This document shows positions 1-5,963 of a DNA stretch of 10,769 bases, in pieces (position 1 is the stretch's first letter; each line of letters starts with the position of its first letter). The DNA is from Bacteroidales bacterium H10 (GTDB taxonomy: Bacteria; Bacteroidota; Bacteroidia; Bacteroidales; Muribaculaceae), in contig DAAV01000158.1 in the NCBI GenBank assembly GCA_001701295.1, forward strand, positions 25,567 to 36,335. The letters run 5' to 3'. The notes under the pieces were generated by a model that was not told the DNA's origin, made no database searches, and saw nothing but the letters and a program-made list of their open reading frames with translations. Made by a program: the position numbers and the translations under genes.

Positions 1-2
1 CA

Positions 3-32
3 GACAATTACGGTGGCCTGGAGAAGAAATAA
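3..32 (+). CDS. Possible 3' end of an upstream gene
   Basis: In the third frame the window opens with nine sense codons (DNYGGLEKK) followed by TAA at 30-32. This is the most protein-like of the three plus-strand frames, and the next 200 nt carry no gene. The fragment is too short to assign a family. The other two frames also stay open for a while (to about 57 and 87), so the call rests on composition only and could be wrong. Confidence 0.3.
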   Translation, partial: DNYGGLEKK

Positions 33-113
33 ACTTGATTTCATCTTTTACTGGTTAAGTTTGCAAAATTATGTAAAACCTGGTTAATGCCCAAGTACTG
101 TTGATGATAATGG

Positions 114-158
114 GCGTCTACAAAGTATCTACATGTATTAAATGCGTCGTGTAGACGC
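114..158. repeat. Inverted repeat in the leader of the LRR gene
   Basis: GCGTCTACA at 114-122 is perfectly complementary to TGTAGACGC at 150-158, a 9-bp stem with a 27-nt spacer. The spacer contains the 8-bp palindrome TACATGTA (130-137) and a second GCGTC (144-148) that could pair with GACGC (154-158) instead. No T-run follows, so it does not look like an intrinsic terminator. It lies about 40 nt upstream of the likely promoter -7 box, so an operator or a terminator remnant of the previous gene are both possible. Confidence 0.45.
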
Positions 159-200
159 TTTCAAGTATATGGTAATGACGCAAATGGCGGAAAATGCCGT

Positions 201-208
201 TAATTTTG
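201..208 (+). promoter_or_regulatory. Bacteroidetes -7 box (TAATTTTG) before the LRR gene
   Basis: TAATTTTG matches the Bacteroidetes sigma-70 (SigAB) -7 consensus TAnnTTTG exactly. It lies 24 nt before the ATG at 233, giving a short 5' leader. No clear TTG/TTTG -33 box is visible 19-21 nt upstream, so this is a half-supported promoter. Confidence 0.5.
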
Positions 209-232
209 CGGCTCAAACCAATTTTATAGTCT

Positions 233-2299
233 ATGAAACATTTCATTTGTATTATCTGTGCTCTGATGCTCTTTCACATTGACGGGGCGTGCTATGAAGT
301 GATTACCGATGGCCGCTTCAATTACGAGATCGTGCAGTTCTGGGGTGAGGACGAAGACGAGGCCATCGTTATCGGTGTTGCCGATGGCTTCATCCCTTCG
401 GGTCAGCTTTCATTTCCGACGGTCATAAATAATGACGGAAAGGAGGTTAAGGTCACTGCTCTTGGATGGTCGAATCATGTGGGCCATGAGAGCGACGATC
501 CCGTAATCGGCGGATTCACAGGGATTACATCGGTGCGTATTCCCAAGTATATGGATTATATCGGCAGAATCGAATTCAAGGATTGTCCCAACATAGAGAA
601 ATACGAGGTGGAGGCAGGGTCTAAGACCTATACGACAATCAACGGTGCTCTCGTCCAACTCAGTACCGGCTCGGAGTCCGGCGGTCCGCGTCTCGTTCGT
701 TATCCCTCGGGTGCCAAGGCGACAAGCTACGTGGTGCCGAGTCCAATTTCTTCCATATCATTCGGAGCCTTTGCCGCCAATACTCACCTCAAAAAGCTTG
801 TTCTTGTGGGCGAACAGATGTTGCGCACATGCTGGCAATACAATAACCGGAGCATAGAGACCGTTGATTGTACCAACTCTTCGGAATACCATACGGACTC
901 GGACGGCGCGATTTTCTACGGCTCGATGCTCGAAGGACTCTGTCCGGGACGGCGCTACACCAAATACACAGTTCCGTCGGGTGTCTCTTATATGGCCGGG
1001 GGTGTCTTCTGCAACTCTCAGGTCGATGAGGTGGTCATCCCCGCTGCACTGTCATCTCAGTCAGCCGGATCATATATGTTTCTTGACTCCGAGGTCAGGC
1101 GGGTGACATATGAAGGCGATGCCCCGTGGCTCATATGGGAAGGCGCATTCATGGGATGCCGGAACCTTGAGTCCATAATTCTCGGTGCAAACGCAGAGGG
1201 GGGACTAAGAATTCAGACATGCGCATTCCGCGGGTGCGAGTCGCTGAAGACCATTACTTTTTCCGAGTCGACGAAGAATATCGATATAGTGGCCAAAGCA
1301 TTCGAGAATTGCAAGAGCCTTACGGCATTCCCGCTCACTTCGAAGATGAAGATATCAAGTCTCGGCTACCGCGAGTTTGCCGGTTGCGAGAGCCTCACTT
1401 CGTTTTCATTCAGCAGTATCCGCGAGATTGACACGACTCAAGGCTTTATATTTGCCGGCAGCGGGCTGAAAGAGGTGCATTGGCCTACGGGGAAAAATGC
1501 AGTGCCCCGCGGTTGTTTCGCCGATTGCCGTAATCTGGAACGGGTCTATCTGAAAGATACGACGACCCGCATCTACGAAGACGCCTTTGCTCGCTCCGGA
1601 CTTGTGGCCCTGAATATGATGGGCGTCGAGTGGTGGTCGTGGAGTGCATTCTCGGATTGTCCGAATCTTGTGCGTCTCTATTTTCCCGACAATGGTTCGA
1701 CGGTGCAGTATCACACTGTGGATTTTGTGACAGAGTCTCCCCAGATTGTTGTCAACAACCCCAAAATACTTTATCTCGAAGAGCAGGAGGAATGTCCCGG
1801 CGTGGCATCGCTTTATATATCGTCTGTAAACGGCGGTGTCAGGATCGGGAACGGCTGGCGTACCGTCTATGTGCCGGGACAGGCCGCGGATCTCTATGAG
1901 AATCTGACTGAGTCGGAAGTCGTTGAAATGTATTCCTATGAGACTCATCCTGCCGAGGGCTATGTAAAGATTACACCGCAGGTAGCCGGTGTCAAGGTCA
2001 CATCGGTTGTGATCGAAGGTGAAGAAGCCGTATATTCCGGTGGAAAATTCAGTATCGGGAAACCTTTTGGCGAAAACGGCGCGGCAAACATTACCGTAAA
2101 CTATACTGTGTTCAACAATCCGATGACATCGACCTACAACGATCTTTACAGCGGTATCGGCGAGATTAGATCTTCCGGTTCGCCTCAGCCTGAGCAATGG
2201 TTTACGATTTCAGGGCTGCCGGTGGATCCCGCGACGGCTGTCCCGGGTATCTATATCCGCCAGACCGACGGAAAGTCCGAAAAGATTGTCATACGTTGA
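233..2299 (+). CDS. Secreted BspA-like leucine-rich-repeat (LRR_5) protein
   Basis: A 688-aa exported protein. Residues 1-19 are a hydrophobic signal sequence; Cys20 follows the GA pair, but Asp at -3 makes a lipobox unlikely, so signal peptidase I cleavage is preferred. From about residue 95 to 485 there are irregular LRR_5 (BspA/Treponema-type) units, recognisable by recurring 'AF.gC.sL..i' cores such as AFMGCRNLES (305-314), AFRGCESLKT (331-340), AFENCKSLTA (356-365), EFAGCESLTS (381-390) and AFSDCPNLVR (472-481). Residues about 575-630 form a separate beta-rich segment. The tail (about 655-688: WFTISGLPVD, then GIYIRQTDGK and a basic KIVIR end) resembles the type IX secretion C-terminal signal of Bacteroidetes. 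BspA-like proteins are cell-surface or secreted adhesins; the ligand cannot be inferred. The gene is monocistronic, between its own -7 box and the hairpin at 2395-2433. Family assignment is firm, function is not. Confidence 0.9.
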   Translation: MKHFICIICALMLFHIDGACYEVITDGRFNYEIVQFWGEDEDEAIVIGVADGFIPSGQLSFPTVINNDGKEVKVTALGWSNHVGHESDDPVIGGFTGITSVRIPKYMDYIGRIEFKDCPNIEKYEVEAGSKTYTTINGALVQLSTGSESGGPRLVRYPSGAKATSYVVPSPISSISFGAFAANTHLKKLVLVGEQMLRTCWQYNNRSIETVDCTNSSEYHTDSDGAIFYGSMLEGLCPGRRYTKYTVPSGVSYMAGGVFCNSQVDEVVIPAALSSQSAGSYMFLDSEVRRVTYEGDAPWLIWEGAFMGCRNLESIILGANAEGGLRIQTCAFRGCESLKTITFSESTKNIDIVAKAFENCKSLTAFPLTSKMKISSLGYREFAGCESLTSFSFSSIREIDTTQGFIFAGSGLKEVHWPTGKNAVPRGCFADCRNLERVYLKDTTTRIYEDAFARSGLVALNMMGVEWWSWSAFSDCPNLVRLYFPDNGSTVQYHTVDFVTESPQIVVNNPKILYLEEQEECPGVASLYISSVNGGVRIGNGWRTVYVPGQAADLYENLTESEVVEMYSYETHPAEGYVKITPQVAGVKVTSVVIEGEEAVYSGGKFSIGKPFGENGAANITVNYTVFNNPMTSTYNDLYSGIGEIRSSGSPQPEQWFTISGLPVDPATAVPGIYIRQTDGKSEKIVIR

Positions 2300-2394
2300 T
2301 GTCCCCCGTTGGAATTTATGGCGTCCCATAAAATTAAAATGATTGTTTTTTCCGTCGATTGACAGGTTATATGATAAAAGTAAAATAAATGTGT

Positions 2395-2433
2395 TCAGGG
2401 CTGATACCGCTTGGAGGTGTCAGCCCTGATTTT
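2395..2433 (+). terminator. Intrinsic terminator between convergent genes
   Basis: TCAGGGCTGA (2395-2404) pairs perfectly with TCAGCCCTGA (2420-2429). The stem extends inward through TACC/GGTG with one G-U pair to about 14 bp, with a 7-nt loop, and is followed by TTTT (2430-2433). It ends transcription of the LRR gene. In the other direction the sequence after the hairpin is also T-rich, so it may serve the converging endonuclease operon as well. Confidence 0.85.
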
Positions 2434-2491
2434 AAAATGTCTGGAAATTGGCAGAGAGAATATGTAAAAATGAATGTCCGGAGAAGCTGCC

Positions 2492-3595
2492 TTATTCCGT
2501 AAACTCGAATTCGGCGATGAGAGGGTAGTGGTCGCTGGATTTGAGTTTGCCTTTTTCTACGCTGAGTGCCCGCAGGGGTCCACGATAGAATATCTGGTCC
2601 AGATGAAACCAATAGGCGTGCAGGTTATATGTGACGAGCGGTCCGAATCCGGTCTCGACATATGCGTCCTTGAGATCCTCGCCCTTGAGCAGACGGTAGG
2701 CATACGATTCCGGAACATCGTTGAAGTCTCCGCATATGATCATGGGGCCTTTCATCCTGTCGATTGTCTCGCGCAGTATCTTTACGTCATGTTTGCGTTT
2801 CTTGAACGCTGACGTCATCTTTTTGCGGATGCTTCCTTTCAGTTCGTTCAGACTGTTTTTGGCACCTTTTACGGATTTCAGATCGGTCACCACATTGCAT
2901 TCGTCTCCCCGCAGGTTGAACGATGACAGATGCACATTGATCACAGTCAGTTTCGTGCCGTTGATGTCTATCTTATAGAATGTATAGCGTTTCGGGTCGA
3001 AGTCTCCGTCTATATAGTTGTATCCTTTCTCGAATATTACCGGATATTTCGAGAATACTTTCATGTCGAGCGACGGATCTCCCGCCACGTAAGGATATGC
3101 CTTGCGGAATCTGTCTTCAAGCTTGCTGAAATTGGGAATTTCCTTGTCGTCAAACTTTATCCATTCCTGAACGCACACTATGTCGACTCCTGAATTTATT
3201 ATATATTCGAGCGTACGGTTGCCCGAGCCGCTTTTATTTTCCACATCCTCGCAGTGAAGAGTGTTGTAGGTCATCAGGGTGAAGGTCTTGGCTCCGGGCG
3301 TCGGATTCTGGGAACTGTGCAGAGGACTGACAGTCGATATAGGCCCCCATGAGGCGATAATTGCCACGACGCCTATTCCGCCGGCGAAGATGTGCCCGCA
3401 GGCGAACCATGCTATCGTTATCACGAGCGACGCTATGGCGAGCCACGGCAGAGCCAGTGTAAGCACGGCCGGGAAAGTGAAAAAGTCGGGGTTGAACCGT
3501 CCTCCGTAGGCCGCGAAGATCGTGAGGCCGTATATTATCAGCGATACTATAAGAAATGCTGTGCGTACTATCGGTTTTACGAGTGGTAAAAACAT
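2492..3595 (-). CDS. Membrane-anchored endonuclease/exonuclease/phosphatase family protein
   Basis: A 367-aa protein with two parts. Residues about 10-90 contain three hydrophobic segments (about 10-30, 40-62 and 64-84) that would anchor it in the inner membrane. Residues about 103-367 are an EEP (DNase I-like) catalytic domain with the family motifs in order: TYNTL (Asn111), VCVQEW (metal-binding Glu144), NVHLSS (His222), CGDFND (Asp290, Asn292), HLDQIF (Asp333) and SSDHYPL (Asp355, catalytic His356). All expected active-site residues are present, so it is probably an active Mg-dependent phosphodiesterase or phosphatase. Whether it acts on nucleic acid, phospholipid or another phosphoester cannot be read from the sequence. 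It is the last gene of the rhomboid operon, 78 nt after rhomboid 2. Similar membrane-anchored EEP proteins next to rhomboids are, from memory, common in Bacteroidales. Confidence 0.9.
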   Translation of the reverse strand: MFLPLVKPIVRTAFLIVSLIIYGLTIFAAYGGRFNPDFFTFPAVLTLALPWLAIASLVITIAWFACGHIFAGGIGVVAIIASWGPISTVSPLHSSQNPTPGAKTFTLMTYNTLHCEDVENKSGSGNRTLEYIINSGVDIVCVQEWIKFDDKEIPNFSKLEDRFRKAYPYVAGDPSLDMKVFSKYPVIFEKGYNYIDGDFDPKRYTFYKIDINGTKLTVINVHLSSFNLRGDECNVVTDLKSVKGAKNSLNELKGSIRKKMTSAFKKRKHDVKILRETIDRMKGPMIICGDFNDVPESYAYRLLKGEDLKDAYVETGFGPLVTYNLHAYWFHLDQIFYRGPLRALSVEKGKLKSSDHYPLIAEFEFTE

Positions 3596-3673
3596 ATCTC
3601 AGATAGATTGGTTAAGTGGAATTCCGGTCGGTGGGTGCCGTATTCTGTTTTGGGTTCAACAATATGCCGGAGG

Positions 3674-4528
3674 TTATGGTTCTATGCGTGCAGAGATGTG
3701 GTTGAGTTCGGTTTTCTCCCTTGCTGTCAATGAGTCATAACCCGATATTCTTATCTTGTCAAGAAGCGGGTCGAGCCGTTCGTGATCGTCGGTCATGCGG
3801 TTCATAGCCTTGATTGTCCGCTTTGTGTTCACCTTGTGCGGATGTATGTGGCTTTTCGTGTATGAAGGTTTCCTCACCGTGACGCGGTTCAGATCGGTAA
3901 ACCCTCTTTTCACAAGCACCCATCCGATGCCATACAGTATTCCTCCGATATGGGCTACCTGCGGAGGTATTCCCGCTCCCCATGAACCAAGCAGAGTGAG
4001 CGCTATGCATCCGGTCGCCACCCACTTCAGCTTTACCTCGCCGAAGAGAAAGAGACCGATACTGCGCGACGGCATGAGCATGGCGGTTGCGGTCATCACT
4101 CCGAGAACTGCGGCTGAAGCGCCGGTCAGATAGGTTCCCGGGGCGTGTCCCGATATGACCGATGCGGCAAGATATAACACACCTCCGGCGATGCCCGCTC
4201 CCGCATATAGCCATTGCAATGCTCTGTCGCGGCCGGAATCGGCAAACATCATTCCGAACCAGTAAAGCCAAAGCATGTTGAAAAGCATATGCAGCGGTGC
4301 GAAGTGCGCCACCATATATGTCACGAGAGTCCAGGGATGCGTGGCGAATGTCAATGGGTCTGACGGAAGGGCTGTCAGTGTATAGAGCAAAGAGCTGTCG
4401 CCGCCACACAGCATTATAACCGCGCCCGAAAGCCAGAGCAGGAGGGCTGTCGCGACATTGACAGTCAGAAGCCACGCAAGCGTGCGGCTTCCTCCGCAGA
4501 ATCTTGAAAAACGATCAATAAAAACCAT
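3674..4528 (-). CDS. Rhomboid family intramembrane serine protease (second of a tandem pair)
   Basis: A 284-aa polytopic membrane protein with a rhomboid fold at residues about 18-208. His80 and Asn84 (LHMLFN) would form the oxyanion site; Ser138 is the nucleophile within GASA (136-139) and His193 (VAHIGG) completes the dyad. The usual GxSG motif reads GxSA here, a mild deviation that does not remove a catalytic residue. Residues about 209-284 form a basic soluble C-terminal tail that ends in a conserved-looking segment (DPLLDKIRISGYDSL, 253-267, then TAREK). I associate this with the DUF6576 domain attached to Bacteroidetes rhomboids. The start overlaps the end of rhomboid 1 by 14 nt, indicating translational coupling. 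Substrates are unknown. Rhomboids cleave single-pass membrane proteins within the bilayer. Confidence 0.92.
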   Translation of the reverse strand: MVFIDRFSRFCGGSRTLAWLLTVNVATALLLWLSGAVIMLCGGDSSLLYTLTALPSDPLTFATHPWTLVTYMVAHFAPLHMLFNMLWLYWFGMMFADSGRDRALQWLYAGAGIAGGVLYLAASVISGHAPGTYLTGASAAVLGVMTATAMLMPSRSIGLFLFGEVKLKWVATGCIALTLLGSWGAGIPPQVAHIGGILYGIGWVLVKRGFTDLNRVTVRKPSYTKSHIHPHKVNTKRTIKAMNRMTDDHERLDPLLDKIRISGYDSLTAREKTELNHISARIEP

Positions 4529-5273
4529 TTCCTCGCAACATTCCTTTCTTTTTCCAATATAGCAGTATTATCAGACCGAACAGCATTCCGCCGAGGTGCG
4601 CGAAGTGGGCGATGGTTCCTCCTCCGTTCACACCGAGGAAGAACTCGATCACCGCATAACCGATAACCATATATTTAGCCTTTATCGGTATGGGAAGGAA
4701 GAACAGATACAGCGGCATGTTGGGAAATGTCATTGCGAATCCGAGCAGCAGGCCGAATATGGCGCCAGAGGCGCCGATAGTTACCATGCTGTCTTTCATT
4801 TTGGCGATAGCCGACACGAAGTCGGGATCGCCTGCGGCAGTGGCCTGTTTCACTATTTCCGCCATATGCTGGTAAGTCAGCCCGTTGAGCTTGGCGATCT
4901 CTGAAATGTACTCATGTTTCCAGCTCAGCAGCCATACGGCCTCCTGAACGAAAGCCGCCCCTATGCCGCATACCATGTAGAACATAAAGAACCGTTTCGA
5001 TCCCCACACCTCTTCCAGAATGCGTCCGAACATCCACAGCGTGAACATATTGAACAGAATATGAAGGATATTTCCCGAATCATGCAGAAACATGTAGGTG
5101 ATGATCTGTATCGGGTTGAAGAAATCGGCGCCCACAAGATGGAGCCCGAGTTTGTCGACCATGATTATGCCGAAACGGGGAAAGACCATTTCGACAAGCC
5201 AGAGAAGGACATTGATTATTATCAGGTTTTTGGTCACGGGCGGCATGCCGCGCCATGTAGTTCCTAAATTCAT
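4515..5273 (-). CDS. Rhomboid family intramembrane serine protease (first of a tandem pair)
   Basis: A 252-aa rhomboid with about six membrane segments. The hallmark residues are present: His71 and Asn75 (HILFN), the nucleophile Ser169 in GASG (167-170), and His226 in AHLGG. The WGSKRF segment after the second membrane helix (90-95) is typical of bacterial rhomboids. A polar insertion of about 45 residues (about 117-161) sits before the catalytic serine helix. This is the first gene of a three-gene minus-strand operon (rhomboid 1, rhomboid 2, EEP protein). Its start is 282 nt from the divergent HU gene. No clear TAnnTTTG promoter is visible for it, but a 10-bp palindrome lies just upstream (5286-5295). 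Confidence 0.93.
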   Translation of the reverse strand: MNLGTTWRGMPPVTKNLIIINVLLWLVEMVFPRFGIIMVDKLGLHLVGADFFNPIQIITYMFLHDSGNILHILFNMFTLWMFGRILEEVWGSKRFFMFYMVCGIGAAFVQEAVWLLSWKHEYISEIAKLNGLTYQHMAEIVKQATAAGDPDFVSAIAKMKDSMVTIGASGAIFGLLLGFAMTFPNMPLYLFFLPIPIKAKYMVIGYAVIEFFLGVNGGGTIAHFAHLGGMLFGLIILLYWKKKGMLRGNGFY

Positions 5274-5285
5274 AGATAAAGTTTT

Positions 5286-5295
5286 TACAGCTGTA
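5286..5295. repeat. 10-bp palindrome upstream of the rhomboid operon
   Basis: TACAGCTGTA is a perfect palindrome ending 13 nt from the rhomboid 1 start codon. Its position suits an operator or a small mRNA leader hairpin, but a palindrome of this length could arise by chance in a region of this size. Confidence 0.3.
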
Positions 5296-5337
5296 TATTT
5301 CCATTAACGTAGAAAATGCCGATAAGTGTGTGTGCTA

Positions 5338-5394
5338 CTCCCGGCGATATATCTTACGGGAGGGGTAAACGCATAATATTATGGGTGAAAACCC
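5338..5394. other. Cluster of small hairpins in the rhomboid/HU divergent region
   Basis: Three adjacent self-complementary elements: CTCCCG (5338-5343) with CGGGAG (5357-5362); the 12-bp perfect palindrome CATAATATTATG (5372-5383); and GGGT-GAAA-ACCC (5383-5394), a short stem with a GNRA-type loop. The last two overlap by one base. The 282-nt region holds no convincing reading frame. The GGGTGAAAACCC stretch faintly recalls part of the cobalamin riboswitch core, but the other conserved boxes are missing, so I do not call a riboswitch. It could be a leader of the rhomboid mRNA, a protein-binding site or a small RNA. Confidence 0.35.
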
Positions 5395-5453
5395 TGCTGG
5401 AAGAAAGAAAAACGATAAATATTTAACTTTTTTTATAAAAACAGACGAAAATG

Positions 5454-5484
5454 TTTGTTAATTAAGGAGAAAGCGTTATATTTG
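5454..5484 (+). promoter_or_regulatory. Promoter of the HU gene
   Basis: A full Bacteroidetes-type promoter: -33 box TTTG at 5454-5457, a 19-nt spacer, and -7 box TATATTTG at 5477-5484 (consensus TAnnTTTG). Very AT-rich DNA lies just upstream (about 5415-5450) and could act as an activating element. Transcription would start near 5490, giving an HU leader of about 65 nt. Confidence 0.8.
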
Positions 5485-5555
5485 TGCAGTATTTGGATTC
5501 TTCCGAACGGTACAGCACGAATAGAGCTAATAGAAACACATAAAAATTCTGAATT

Positions 5556-5819
5556 ATGAACAAGACAGATTTAGTAAACGAGATCGCCGCCAAGGCCTCG
5601 CTCAACAAAGTAGACGCCAAGAAAGCCCTTGACGCAGTTCTCGAGTCAATCAGCCAGGCTCTGGCCAATGAAGATAAGGTTCAGCTGATCGGTTTCGGTA
5701 CATTCGCAGTTGTAGAGAAACCGGAACGCACCGGTATCAATCCTCAGACGAAGGAGAAAATCACTATCGCTGCCCGCAAGGTTGTCAAGTTTAAACCAGC
5801 TGATACTCTCGGCAAATAA
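5556..5819 (+). CDS. HU family DNA-binding protein
   Basis: An 87-aa histone-like protein of standard HU length. An N-terminal helical dimerisation part (1-40) is followed by the signature GFGTF (46-50) and the DNA-binding beta arm, with Arg58 and the intercalating Pro63 in INPQT (61-65), and a final helix (FKPADTLGK). HU dimers bend and compact DNA and support replication, recombination and transcription. The gene has its own strong promoter (5454-5484) and a terminator 21 nt after the stop, so it is monocistronic, as expected for an abundant nucleoid protein. Lysine-rich, with no unusual residues. HU is clearly favoured over IHF by the arm and the genomic setting, although the two families share the fold. 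Confidence 0.96.
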   Translation: MNKTDLVNEIAAKASLNKVDAKKALDAVLESISQALANEDKVQLIGFGTFAVVEKPERTGINPQTKEKITIAARKVVKFKPADTLGK

Positions 5820-5840
5820 GACACACTACAGACAGATCAC

Positions 5841-5873
5841 AAGGCGTCGGTTGCATGGCATCCGGCGCTTTTT
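5841..5873 (+). terminator. Intrinsic terminator of the HU gene
   Basis: AAGGCGTCGG (5841-5850) pairs with CCGGCGCTTT (5862-5871) over 10 bp with two G-U pairs. The 11-nt loop has its own TGC/GCA pairing, and a T5 run (5869-5873) follows. It is a classical Rho-independent terminator that separates HU from argS. Confidence 0.85.
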
Positions 5874-5891
5874 GCATCTCGCGGATAACAC

Positions 5892-5924
5892 ATTGGGAGT
5901 TTTGCGGAAATTTTCGTAAATTTG
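5892..5924 (+). promoter_or_regulatory. Promoter of argS-pgeF
   Basis: -7 box TAAATTTG at 5917-5924 matches TAnnTTTG exactly. ATTG at 5892-5895 is a plausible -33 box with a 21-nt spacer. The predicted leader before the argS ATG (5964) is about 30 nt. Confidence 0.7.
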
Positions 5925-5963
5925 CGTTTTATTAAGTTACTTAGCAACGAATATATACTTTAA

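Noticed and set aside
1406..2197. 263-codon open frame antisense to the LRR gene
   Set aside because: Shadow of the LRR coding frame; no domain, no promoter, and the plus-strand product has clear repeats through this interval.
3759..4475. 238-codon open frame on the same strand as rhomboid 2 but in another frame
   Set aside because: Arginine- and serine-rich out-of-frame translation of rhomboid 2; the rhomboid frame carries all catalytic motifs.
5357..5420. Cobalamin-type riboswitch suggested by GGGTGAAAACCCTGCTGG
   Set aside because: Only one box resembles the consensus. The CCCGC-ACTGT box and the long pairing arms are missing, and HU and rhomboid genes are not plausible cobalamin targets.
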